Below are positions 8,331 to 16,096 of a stretch of 64,000 nt of DNA, piece after piece. The stretch covers positions 2,728,001 to 2,792,000 of the forward strand of contig NZ_VFMM01000001.1 of the NCBI RefSeq assembly GCF_006715085.1, in the 5' to 3' direction. The notes under the pieces were generated by a model, which worked only from the letters and a program-made list of their open reading frames with translations, did no database searches and was not told where the DNA came from. This DNA is from Kribbella jejuensis. Its GTDB lineage: Bacteria; Actinomycetota; Actinomycetes; Propionibacteriales; Kribbellaceae. Made by a program: the position numbers and the translations under genes. Numbering within the stretch: position 1 is the stretch's first letter; every line of letters starts with the position of its first letter.

Positions 8331-8901
8331 CCACCAAACCCGACCTCCACCGCGCGGCAACACTCCCCACGCCCACCCGCCGAGCAACCGCACACCCCAG
8401 CCTCCGGGCTCCCAACCAGCTACTCCCCCGAGCGCACCCACCGACGCATCCACCGAGGCCGCCTCAAGACCGGCCGCACCTACGTGCCGCCCAACCCCGT
8501 GCACCCGCCGGACCATCCCGCCCACGCCAGCCACCACTCAAAGCGCAACCTCACGCGCAACCTGACCCGCATCCCCCCGACCGCACCCCCGACCCATCCA
8601 CTGAGCCTGCCTCAAGGCCGACCGCACCTACCTCCCGGTCGACTCGTGCACCCGCCGGACCGTCCCGCCTACGCCAGCCGCCACTCGAAGCGCCACCTCA
8701 CGCACCACCCGAGCCGCCTCCCCCCGACCCCAGCCGACACGACGTCGCGCCTCGCCTCGTCGACGCGCCTCGGCTCGGCACGGTGGCTCCTCGCGGCTCG
8801 TCGGCTTGGCTCGGCGCCGCGGTTCGGCACGGCGACTCAACGCGACTCAACGCGGCGGATCGGCGCGGGGGTACGGCTTGGGTCAGCGGCGTGGGGTGGG
8901 G
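8331..8901. other. Gene-free C-rich stretch with degenerate repeats
   Basis: About 570 bases between the convergent VOC and IclR genes. Several frames are open through it, but their translations are Pro/His/Arg-rich low-complexity sequence with no recognisable domain, no convincing ribosome-binding site and no usual codon pattern. The first 400 bases are C-rich and G-poor on the plus strand, as expected for a Rho-utilisation region after the VOC gene. The part near 8740-8900 switches to G/C-rich sequence with short repeats such as a doubled GACTCAACGC near 8833-8853. I see no gene here. Confidence 0.6.
8441..8734. repeat. Two degenerate tandem copies of a 147-bp unit
   Basis: The block GTGCACCCGCCGGACC starts at 8499 and recurs at 8646, a distance of 147 bases. 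The similarity extends on both sides: GCCTCAAG...CCGCACCTAC before the block and ACGCCAGCC(A/G)CCACTC(A/G)AAGCGC after it appear in both copies with scattered substitutions. The period is a multiple of three, so every reading frame repeats in phase. Confidence 0.6.
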
Positions 8902-9684
8902 TTAGAGGTGGCCGCGGTGGGTTAGGGCGGTGGTTATTTGGGCGGCGGCTTCTTGTAGGTGGGGGAGGACGTCTTTGCAGAGGGACGTCGGGGTCGAGCG
9001 GGAGGCGTGGGCGGAGACGTTCAGGGCGGCGATCACCCGGCCTCGAGAGTTGTGGATGGGGGCGGCGATCGAGCGGAGGCCGAGTTCGAGTTCCTGGTCG
9101 ACCAAGGCGTAGCCGTCCGCGCGAGCCTTGGCGATGGTGGCGCGGAGGTCGTCGGGGGCGGTTGTCGTGCGGTCGGTGAGCGGTTCGGCTTCGAGGGAGT
9201 CGAGGTACGTCGTGAGCTCGTCGTCGGGAAGGCCGGCGAGGAGGACGCGGCCCATCGAGGTCGGGTACGCCGGCAGGCGCGCGCCGACGCCCAGGGCGAC
9301 CGTCATGATGCGGCTCGTGGGTACGCGGGCGACGTACACGATGTCGGGGAGATCGAGGGTCGCGATCGAGCAGGACTCGCGCGTCTTCGCGCTCAGTTCC
9401 TCCATGAACGGGCCGGCCAGTTCGCCGAGGTCGAGAGACGACAGGTAGGCCCAGCCGAGGGCGAGGACGCGTGGGGTGAGCGAGAAGCGGCGGTTGTCGC
9501 TGCGTACGTATCCGAGCTCCTCCAGGGTCAGGAGGATGCGGCGGGCGGTCGCGGGGGTGATGCCGACGGCGCGGGCGACCTCGCTGAGAGTCAGCGATCG
9601 GGCTTCGGCGGAGAACGCGCGGATCACAGCGAGGCCGCGCTCCAGTCCCTGGAGGAACGTGCCTGTAGACGCGCCACCCGGCAT
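8902..9684 (-). CDS. IclR-family regulator (PcaR-like) of the hydroxyquinol operon
   Basis: The 260-residue protein has an N-terminal winged helix (residues about 10-75: LERGLAVIRAFS, LTLSEVARAVGITPATARRILLTLEELGYV) and a C-terminal IclR effector domain (about 85-255) with conserved ARVPTSRIMTVALGVGARLPAYPTSMGRVLLA and the family's DQELELGLRSIAAPI. This subgroup includes PcaR, PcaU and related activators of aromatic-acid ring-cleavage genes. It is divergent from the maleylacetate reductase-dioxygenase-hydroxylase operon with only 64 bases between, so it very likely controls that operon, with a pathway intermediate as ligand (inference). Confidence 0.92.
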   Translation of the reverse strand: MPGGASTGTFLQGLERGLAVIRAFSAEARSLTLSEVARAVGITPATARRILLTLEELGYVRSDNRRFSLTPRVLALGWAYLSSLDLGELAGPFMEELSAKTRESCSIATLDLPDIVYVARVPTSRIMTVALGVGARLPAYPTSMGRVLLAGLPDDELTTYLDSLEAEPLTDRTTTAPDDLRATIAKARADGYALVDQELELGLRSIAAPIHNSRGRVIAALNVSAHASRSTPTSLCKDVLPHLQEAAAQITTALTHRGHL

Positions 9685-9717
9685 CGGCTAGCCTACTTTT
9701 CGTTGAAAGAAGAACTA

Positions 9718-9730
9718 TTCGCTGAGCGAA
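9718..9730. promoter_or_regulatory. Palindromic operator between IclR gene and hydroxyquinol operon
   Basis: TTCGCT-G-AGCGAA is a perfect 13-base palindrome in the divergent promoter region, 18 bases before the maleylacetate reductase ATG. Upstream (about 9698-9712) TTTTCGTTGAAAG offers a related half-site. This is a good candidate for IclR binding. Confidence 0.55.
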
Positions 9731-9748
9731 ATCCTAGCGGAGCAGCCG

Positions 9749-11044
9749 ATGTCTCGTCCAGACGATCCGTCGCCGGGCTCGTTCGCGCACACGTTCTGGC
9801 CGGGCCGGGTGGTCTTCGGGGCAGGCGCCCTCGAACGGGTGGGTGACGAGGTTGCAGCTCTCGGCGTACGGCGAGTTCTGGTCATCGCAACCAACTCCGC
9901 GCGGGATGCGGCTGACGCGGTGGAGACGCAGTTAGGCGACCTGTTCGCCGGCCGAATCGACGGAGTCACCCAACACGTACCGACCGAGGTAGCCGACGCC
10001 GCCCGCACCAAAGCACGCGACGTCACCGCCGACGCGATAGTCGCCATCGGAGGCGGCTCAGCAATCGGCCTCGCAAAAGCAGTAGCCCTGACAAGCCCGC
10101 CACTCAACAGGCTCGACGGCGCGGGTCCCGCGGCCAGCACGGGTGGCACCGGTGGTGGCGGTGGGGTGGTCTACGCGGGTGGTGTGGGTGGTGGGGCCGT
10201 TGCGGGGGGTGGTGGGGTGGTGATTGTGGCGGTGCCTACTACTTATGCGGGGTCTGAGATGACTCCGGTGTGGGGTGAGACCGCGGGTGGGAGTAAGACG
10301 ACTGGGGTGGATTCGCGGGTGTTGCCGCGGGTGGTTGTGTATGACCCGGTGTTGTCGCAGGGGTTGCCGTTGAAGGTGACGGCGGCGAGTGTGGCTAATG
10401 CGATTGCGCATTGTGTGGAGGCGGTTTGGACGCCGAAGGCTGATCCGATCACCGAGATGGTGGCGGTCGAGGGGTTGCGGGCGTTGAGTGCCGGGTTGCG
10501 GGCGGTGTTGGTGGAGCCTGAGGACTTGGATGCTCGGGGCAAGCTTTTGTACGGGGCCTGTCTGGCGGGGTCGGCGTTGGCGACGGCGGGTACAGGGTTG
10601 CATCACAAGCTGTGTCATTTGCTTGGTGGTACCTACGGATTACCGCACGCGGAGACTCATGCAGCAGTACTTCCGCAGGTCGTACGCGTCAACGCACCAG
10701 CCGTCCCCCAGAGCGCCGCACGCCTCGCGGCTGCACTTCGCGATTCCGCTCCGCCCACGACAGGACGACAGGCCTCAGGCGAGCTGGATCGGGCGGGTGG
10801 AGCAGGCAGCGCCGGTGGCGCGGCTGGCGCGGGTGGAGGCGACGGGGCGGAAGGGTTGGCGCGGGAGTTGTTTGGGTTGTTTGAGGGGGCTGGGGTGGCG
10901 GTTGGGTTGCGGGGGTTGGGGTTGACGGAGGCGCAGGCGGATGAGGCTGCGGTGGGGTTTTCGGTGGTGGGGAATCCGGTGGCGGTGGATGAAGACGTGG
11001 TTCGGGAGATCTTGCGGCGGGCGTTGGACGGGGTGCGGCCTTGA
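9749..11044 (+). CDS. Maleylacetate reductase with two Gly-rich insertions
   Basis: An iron-type alcohol dehydrogenase-family enzyme that reduces maleylacetate to 3-oxoadipate with NAD(P)H, the last dedicated step of hydroxyquinol degradation. The N-terminal part contains the nucleotide-binding GGGSAIGLAKAVAL (residues 101-114); metal ligands are in HKLCHLLGGTYGLPHAETHA (His286, His290, His300). VPTTYAGSEMTPVWG is diagnostic for this subfamily. At 431 residues it is about 70-80 longer than usual, because of a Gly/Val/Ala-rich insert at residues about 116-157 and a second at about 331-368. From about base 10140 the codon use shifts to G/T-rich codons unlike the gene's start. First gene of a three-gene operon; nine bases to the dioxygenase. 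Confidence 0.88.
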   Translation: MSRPDDPSPGSFAHTFWPGRVVFGAGALERVGDEVAALGVRRVLVIATNSARDAADAVETQLGDLFAGRIDGVTQHVPTEVADAARTKARDVTADAIVAIGGGSAIGLAKAVALTSPPLNRLDGAGPAASTGGTGGGGGVVYAGGVGGGAVAGGGGVVIVAVPTTYAGSEMTPVWGETAGGSKTTGVDSRVLPRVVVYDPVLSQGLPLKVTAASVANAIAHCVEAVWTPKADPITEMVAVEGLRALSAGLRAVLVEPEDLDARGKLLYGACLAGSALATAGTGLHHKLCHLLGGTYGLPHAETHAAVLPQVVRVNAPAVPQSAARLAAALRDSAPPTTGRQASGELDRAGGAGSAGGAAGAGGGDGAEGLARELFGLFEGAGVAVGLRGLGLTEAQADEAAVGFSVVGNPVAVDEDVVREILRRALDGVRP

Positions 11045-11053
11045 GGAGGGTGG

Positions 11054-11893
11054 ATGGATCTGCAGGGTGATGAGCTGACTGATGCGGTGGTCAAGAGTTT
11101 TGGTGGTAGCGAGCGGTATCGGGAGGTTATGAGCAGCCTGGTGCGGCATTTGCACGGTTTTGCTCGGGAGGTGGAGTTGACCGAAGAGGAGTACTTCACC
11201 GCCATCGACTTCCTCACGAGGACCGGGCAGATCTCGACCGGGACGCGGCAGGAGTTCGTACTGCTGGCCGATGTGCTCGGGTTGTCGATGCTGACCGTCG
11301 GACTCGGCAACAGGAAGCCCCCAGAGGCCACGCAGTCCACCGTGTTCGGGCCGTTCTTCGTCGAAGGATCGCCTGAGGTGCAGCTCGGTGACGACATCTC
11401 GAACGGCGCCCCGGGACAACCCTGCCTGGTGAGCGGACGAGTACTCAACACCAAGGGCGAGCCGATCGCCGGCGCACTCGTCGAGACCTGGCAGGCCGAC
11501 GAGGACGGGTTCTACGACGTACAGAAGGACCTCGACGGGCCGCAGAACCGCGCGCATCTGACGACCGATGCTGACGGCAACTACCGGTTCTGGGCGGTGA
11601 AGCCGGTCGCGTATCCGATTCCGGACGACGGTCCCGTCGGTGAGCTGCTGCGGGCCGGCGAGCGTGGGCCGATGCGTCCGGCGCACATCCACTTCATGGT
11701 GACCGCGCCCGGCTACGCGCGACTCATCACGCACGTGTTCGCCAACGGCGACCCGTATCTCGACACCGACGCGGTGTTCGGGGTGAAGCAGTCCCTGATC
11801 GCCGACTTCACGGAACATGAGGAAGACGGCAAGACCTTCTACACAGTCGACTACGACCTGGTACTCGCAACGATCGAGGAGACCCAGCAATGA
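11054..11893 (+). CDS. Hydroxyquinol 1,2-dioxygenase (intradiol ring-cleavage)
   Basis: A non-haem Fe(III) intradiol dioxygenase of 279 residues that opens hydroxyquinol (1,2,4-trihydroxybenzene) to maleylacetate. The N-terminal helical dimerisation domain (about 1-100) is followed by the beta-sandwich core. Iron ligands are recognisable as Tyr154 (DGFYDVQ), Tyr187 (AVKPVAYPIPDDGPVG), His211 and His213 (RPAHIHF). The pairing with maleylacetate reductase and a phenol hydroxylase makes hydroxyquinol a better substrate guess than catechol, since catechol cleavage would need cycloisomerase genes, which are absent. Its stop overlaps the next start (ATGA at 11890-11893), showing translational coupling. 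Confidence 0.92.
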   Translation: MDLQGDELTDAVVKSFGGSERYREVMSSLVRHLHGFAREVELTEEEYFTAIDFLTRTGQISTGTRQEFVLLADVLGLSMLTVGLGNRKPPEATQSTVFGPFFVEGSPEVQLGDDISNGAPGQPCLVSGRVLNTKGEPIAGALVETWQADEDGFYDVQKDLDGPQNRAHLTTDADGNYRFWAVKPVAYPIPDDGPVGELLRAGERGPMRPAHIHFMVTAPGYARLITHVFANGDPYLDTDAVFGVKQSLIADFTEHEEDGKTFYTVDYDLVLATIEETQQ

Positions 11894-13620
11894 TCACCAC
11901 GGACGTGCTGATCGTGGGCAGCGGCCCCGCCGGTGGTGCGGCCTCGTTGTTCCTGTCCACGTACGGCGTCGACAACATCGTCCTCACCCGGTACGGCTGG
12001 ACCGCCAACACTCCCCGCGCACACATCACCAACCAGCGCACGGTCGAGCTGATGCGCGACATGGGCATCGAGAACGAGATCACCGGCAAGGGCACCGCGC
12101 ACCACCTGATGGGCCAGACCGCGTTCTGCACCAGCCTCGCCGGCGAGGAGATCGGCCGGATCCGCACCTGGGGCACCCACCCGCGCCGGCTCGCCGACTA
12201 CACCGAGGCCAGTCCGTGCCTGCCGATGGACCTTCCCCAGACCCTGTTCGAGCCGATCCTCGTGAGTACGGCGGCCGCCCGCGGTGCGCGGATGCGCTTC
12301 AACACCGAGTACGAGAACCTCGAGCAGGACGCGGACGGGGTCACCGCGACGGTACGCGACCGGCTGAGCGACACGACGTACCAGATCCGGGCCAAGTACC
12401 TGATCGGTGCGGACGGCGGTCGCAGCAAGGTCGCGCAGGACATCGGGCTGCCGATGGCCGGCGCGATGGACATCGAAGGCTCGATGAACATCGTCTTCGA
12501 GGCCGACCTCAGCCGGTACGTCGCTCATCGCCCGAGCGTCCTGTACTGGGTGCTGCAGCCCGGCGCGCAGATCGGCGGCATCGGCGCCGGCCTGATCCGG
12601 ATGGTCCGCCCGTGGAACGAGTGGCTGATCGTCTGGGGGTACGACATCACCCAGCCCGCCCCGGTGGTCGACGAGGCGATGGCGACCGAGATCGTGCACA
12701 ACCTGGTGGGTGACGACACGATCGACGTGAAGCTGAAGGGTACGTCGGTGTGGAGCGTCAACCACATGTACGCCGAGAAGGCCTCCCAGGGCCGCGTGTT
12801 CTGCATGGGTGACGCGATCCACCGGCACCCGCCGAGCAACGGCCTCGGGTCGAACACGTCGATCCAGGACGCGTACAACCTGGCCTGGAAACTCGCGCTG
12901 GTGGTCAATGGAAAGGCGTCGGACAAGCTGCTGGGGAGCTACGACGCGGAGCGCGTCCCGATCGCCCAGCAGATCGTTGACCGCGCCAACAAGAGCCGGA
13001 ACCAGTTCGGCCAGATCTTCCGCGCGCTCGGGATGACGCCCGATGCACCGGACGGGTGGACGATCGAGTCGCGCAAGGACGACACACCTGCCGGGGCCGC
13101 GCAGCGCGAAGAGCTCCGGAAGGCGATCGAACTCAAGGACTACGAGTTCAACGCGCACGGTGTCGAGCTCGGCCAGCGGTACAGGTCCTCGGCTGTCGTG
13201 AAAGACGGAACGCCGGAACCGCCGTACGAGCAGGATCCCGAGCTGTACTACCACCCGACGACGTGGCCGGGTGCAAGGATCCCGCATTGTTGGTTGACCC
13301 GAGGATCCGAAACCGTGAGCACGTTGGACGTCGTCGGCAAGGGCCGCTTCACGTTGCTCACCGGGATCGGCGGCGACGCATGGGTGAAGGCGGCGCAGTC
13401 AGTGTCCGAGCAGCTCGGCGTACCGATCGAGCCGTTCGTGATCGGGCCGGGTCGCGAGCTGGACGACCTGTACGGCGACTGGGCTCGCGTCCGCGAGATC
13501 CCGGACACGGGCTGTCTGCTCATCCGTCCGGACGCTCACGTCGCGTACCGCGCGTTCGAGCAGCCGGACGACCCGACCGAAACGCTCAGGCAAACGCTGC
13601 AGTCGCTACTAGGCCGCTGA
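11890..13620 (+). CDS. FAD-dependent phenol hydroxylase (resorcinol hydroxylase / TfdB-like)
   Basis: A group A flavoprotein monooxygenase of 576 residues. Residues about 5-15 hold the dinucleotide motif (VLIVGSGPAGG), the middle has the DG motif (GADGGRSKVAQD), and the FAD-ribose motif is GDAIHRHPPSNGLGSNTSIQDAYNLAWKL. The C-terminal thioredoxin-like domain is present. The closest described relatives are 2,4-dichlorophenol 6-monooxygenase and resorcinol hydroxylase. Together with the two upstream enzymes it would hydroxylate resorcinol (or a substituted phenol) to hydroxyquinol using NAD(P)H and O2. Substrate is inferred from the operon. The last 12 bases overlap the convergent small gene at 13609. 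Confidence 0.93.
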   Translation: MITTDVLIVGSGPAGGAASLFLSTYGVDNIVLTRYGWTANTPRAHITNQRTVELMRDMGIENEITGKGTAHHLMGQTAFCTSLAGEEIGRIRTWGTHPRRLADYTEASPCLPMDLPQTLFEPILVSTAAARGARMRFNTEYENLEQDADGVTATVRDRLSDTTYQIRAKYLIGADGGRSKVAQDIGLPMAGAMDIEGSMNIVFEADLSRYVAHRPSVLYWVLQPGAQIGGIGAGLIRMVRPWNEWLIVWGYDITQPAPVVDEAMATEIVHNLVGDDTIDVKLKGTSVWSVNHMYAEKASQGRVFCMGDAIHRHPPSNGLGSNTSIQDAYNLAWKLALVVNGKASDKLLGSYDAERVPIAQQIVDRANKSRNQFGQIFRALGMTPDAPDGWTIESRKDDTPAGAAQREELRKAIELKDYEFNAHGVELGQRYRSSAVVKDGTPEPPYEQDPELYYHPTTWPGARIPHCWLTRGSETVSTLDVVGKGRFTLLTGIGGDAWVKAAQSVSEQLGVPIEPFVIGPGRELDDLYGDWARVREIPDTGCLLIRPDAHVAYRAFEQPDDPTETLRQTLQSLLGR

Positions 13621-13812
13621 CGACGCCGCTGATGACACCTCCGAGGACGATCGGAGGATCTTGTCCAGGATCGCCGAGATCTCCGCGGTCTCGGCGTCCA
13701 GGAGCGTGATCAGCGCGACCCGCGACGTCTCCGAGCGCGCCTCGAGGGCCGCAGCGCTCAGCGCGCGGACGGTCCCCAACTCGTGTATCAGTTCGTCCCA
13801 CAGTGCGTTCAT
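13609..13812 (-). CDS. Small hypothetical protein (67 residues)
   Basis: A 67-codon frame starting at ATG 13810-13812, with a GGGGG run about nine bases upstream, between two convergent/tandem genes. The product is helical and amphipathic: MNALWDELIHELGTVRALSA, then LLDAETAEISAILDKIL, ending in a Ser/Ala-rich tail. Codon use is G/C-biased in the third position as in neighbouring genes, which favours a real gene. I recognise no domain. It overlaps the hydroxylase stop by 12 bases. The frame is also open upstream to 14010, into the GH13 gene, but that part looks like a shadow. Confidence 0.45.
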   Translation of the reverse strand: MNALWDELIHELGTVRALSAAALEARSETSRVALITLLDAETAEISAILDKILRSSSEVSSAASSAA

Positions 13813-13904
13813 CGACAAAACCCCCATGTTCCCCGTCACCAACGCAGGGCGACGAGAAGGCCTCACTTCTGTCACCAAGCACAACGGGGGTAGGTGGCCG
13901 CAAG

Positions 13905-15074
13905 TTACGAACTCGTCAAGAATTTCCATCCGTTCGCCGGAACCACCGGCGTGTCGGCGAGCGGGAACCGCTGGTCGGCGTCCGACACGTTGAGCAGCAA
14001 CAGGACCCACTCGTCACCGTGCGCGCTCCGCAGGGCGATCGCCGTGTTGGTCAGATGCTCCACGGTCGTCCGCGCACGGACGAGCCACGGATGACGCCGC
14101 CGTACGCCGATCAGCTCCTGGTGCAGGCGGTACGTCGGCCACCCGTAAGACGCCAGCTCGTCCGGCTCGCTCGGGAACGCCGGGCGGATCGCATCGTCCC
14201 CGCCGACGCGCTCCTCCTTCAGGCCACGGAACGCCTGCTCGTCCCCGGCGTACACGCTCGGCACGCCGCCGACAATGAACAGGATCGCGAGCGCGTGAGC
14301 GAGGTGCCGCTCGTCCGAGAGTCGCGTCGCGAGCCGGGTCACGTCGTGGTTGCCGACGAACGTCTGCGGGACGAACGTGTCGAGCAGCGCGTTGTGCCGG
14401 CCGAGCGCGTACGACAGCTCGAAGAAGTTCCGGTCGTTCAGCGAACTCCAGATCGCCTTCCACAGCTCGTACTGCGTGACCGAATCCAGCCCGCTCTTCT
14501 CCACGTACGCCGCATAGTCGCCGTGGATGACCTCGCCGAAGTACCAGACGTCGCGGTCCCGCGGCAGCACGGTGCCCCAGAACTCGGGCGGTACGGCGTA
14601 CGCGGCGTCAAGGCGCCACGCGTCGACGCCGCGGTCGTTCCAGTACCGGAGAACGTCACCGACGTACTGCGCAACCTCGGGATTGCTGTGATCCAACGCC
14701 AGCAAATGCTCATGCCCCTCGAAAAAGCCACCGCGGAACCACTCCGGATGCGGGAACGACCGCGCCACGTGGTTGAAGACCCCGTCCAGCGCGATCCGCA
14801 GGCCGCGGGCGTGCGCGGCCTCGACCAAGCGATCGAAGTCGGCCTCGTCGCCGAGCCGCGGGTCGATGCGGAAGTGGTCGATCGTGTCGTAACCGTGTGT
14901 CTCGGACGCGAAGATCGGGCCTAGCAGGAGGCCCGAGCAGCCGAGGTTGATCGCGTAGTCGAGCCAGTTCTCCAACTGCGGCAGGCGGTGTACGACGTCG
15001 GGCACGGCGCTCGGTTCGGCGCCGGTGAAGCCGAGTGGGTAGAGCTGCCACCAGATCGCGTGGTCAGGCCACAT
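13905..15074 (-). CDS. Glycoside hydrolase family 13 (alpha-amylase-like) protein
   Basis: A 389-residue single-chain TIM-barrel enzyme without signal peptide, so cytoplasmic. GH13 regions are clear: DGVFNHV (region I, about residues 97-103), GVDAWRLDAAYAV with nucleophile Asp156 (region II), WYFGEVIHGDY with acid/base Glu181 (region III), and FVGNHDVTR with Asp244 (region IV). It acts on alpha-glucosidic bonds, perhaps malto-oligosaccharides or trehalose-like sugars; the short length and lack of carbohydrate-binding modules match small intracellular actinobacterial members. The gene starts inside the end of the FUSC gene (11-base overlap), so the two are translated from one mRNA although a functional link is not obvious. 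Confidence 0.9.
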   Translation of the reverse strand: MWPDHAIWWQLYPLGFTGAEPSAVPDVVHRLPQLENWLDYAINLGCSGLLLGPIFASETHGYDTIDHFRIDPRLGDEADFDRLVEAAHARGLRIALDGVFNHVARSFPHPEWFRGGFFEGHEHLLALDHSNPEVAQYVGDVLRYWNDRGVDAWRLDAAYAVPPEFWGTVLPRDRDVWYFGEVIHGDYAAYVEKSGLDSVTQYELWKAIWSSLNDRNFFELSYALGRHNALLDTFVPQTFVGNHDVTRLATRLSDERHLAHALAILFIVGGVPSVYAGDEQAFRGLKEERVGGDDAIRPAFPSEPDELASYGWPTYRLHQELIGVRRRHPWLVRARTTVEHLTNTAIALRSAHGDEWVLLLLNVSDADQRFPLADTPVVPANGWKFLTSS

Positions 15075-16047
15075 GTCGCCTCCTCAGCAGCAGGGTAGGG
15101 ATGATCGCGAGCAGACAGCCGAGCACGGTGTCGATCAGCCGGTACCCGACGGTCGAGAGTTCCGGCGTCCGGCCGAGGTCCATCAGCAGCACGACGAGCG
15201 GAGTCATGATCGTGGCATAGGCGGCGTAGTTGCGTTCCTTGAGGAGCGGGCGCAGGCCGGCCAGCACGCCGACCACGGCGACGATCGCCCACGACGGTGG
15301 CACCCAGAGCACCAGTGCGCCGCCGATCAGCACGCCCGCGCAGGTGCCGAGGCAACGTTCGGTTGCCCGGAGCAACGAGTCGCCGCGGCGACGGACGACG
15401 ATCACCACCGCGAGGGCGATCCAGTACGACTTCTGCTGGTGCCAGTACACGCCGATCACGGACGCGATCGCCAGCGGTGGCAGGAGTTGTACGGCGTACC
15501 GCCAACCGTCGAACCGATGCATCATGCCCCACCACCGTCGCCATAGTTGGGGGTACGTCGCTCTAGGACCGGGCGCAGGTGCCGCGGTGAACAGGGCGAG
15601 CACGATCGCCCACACCACGCCGGCCGCGAACCACCGGGTGACCTCCCACGTGTCCGCACCGCCCAATCCTGTCGCCATCACAAGGAAGGTGATGAACCGT
15701 GTGGTGGAGTCAGCCGTCCACCGGTTGAAGCCACCGACCACCGCAGCAACCGCCGCGACCCCTACCACCACAGCCACAGCCACCCAGCCATGCCCACCCA
15801 CAAGCGCGCCAAGACAGGCCGCCGACGTCACCACCAAGCCCGTCGCGCCAAGGCCGACCAGTCGCGCTGAGCCGGCTGGTCGAGGACTCGCGAGCGCGAG
15901 GGCACCCAAGGCGGCGAACGAGGCTTGCAGGAGGTGGTCGGTGGCGACGCCGTACGTGACTGGCACGGCCATGGCAACGGCTGCGGTCAGCAAGCGGGCC
16001 GGTGGGACCGGTGTGTCTCGGGACCAGTGGATGACGTTCACGGTCAT
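15064..16047 (-). CDS. FUSC-family membrane protein
   Basis: A 327-residue integral membrane protein with two bundles of hydrophobic helices (about residues 15-150 and 185-320) separated by a cytoplasmic stretch (RATYPQLWRRWWGMMHRFDGWRYA). The second bundle contains QQKSYWIALAVVIVVRRRGDSLLRATERCLGT, the conserved fusaric acid resistance-like (FUSC) block. FUSC proteins are linked to efflux of aromatic carboxylic acids; this single-copy short form lacks the long cytoplasmic domain of AaeB. A MarR regulator is divergent at 49 bases distance, as often found for efflux genes that respond to aromatic acids. Confidence 0.85.
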   Translation of the reverse strand: MTVNVIHWSRDTPVPPARLLTAAVAMAVPVTYGVATDHLLQASFAALGALALASPRPAGSARLVGLGATGLVVTSAACLGALVGGHGWVAVAVVVGVAAVAAVVGGFNRWTADSTTRFITFLVMATGLGGADTWEVTRWFAAGVVWAIVLALFTAAPAPGPRATYPQLWRRWWGMMHRFDGWRYAVQLLPPLAIASVIGVYWHQQKSYWIALAVVIVVRRRGDSLLRATERCLGTCAGVLIGGALVLWVPPSWAIVAVVGVLAGLRPLLKERNYAAYATIMTPLVVLLMDLGRTPELSTVGYRLIDTVLGCLLAIIPTLLLRRRHVA

Positions 16048-16049
16048 AG

Positions 16050-16062
16050 TAAGCTTAGCTTA
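16050..16062. promoter_or_regulatory. Putative MarR operator TAAGC-TTA-GCTTA
   Basis: A perfect 5-bp inverted repeat with a three-base centre sits three bases beyond the FUSC start and 35 bases before the MarR GTG, in a locally A+T-rich spot. It would block the FUSC promoter and probably also the regulator's own. Confidence 0.55.
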
Positions 16063-16096
16063 GCATTTCCCAGTCCAACCGCCCGAGGAGTAGTAA

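Noticed and set aside
8441-8740. Possible CRISPR array
   Set aside because: Only two diverged copies of a 147-bp unit, with no short identical repeats, regular unique spacers or cas genes.
8484-9179. Open frame through the gene-free stretch and into the IclR gene
   Set aside because: Translation is Pro/His/Arg low complexity, then antisense to IclR; no ribosome-binding site and atypical codons.
11851-13287. Minus-strand open frame opposite the phenol hydroxylase
   Set aside because: The plus-strand frame has all flavin-binding motifs; the antisense one has none and no start signal.
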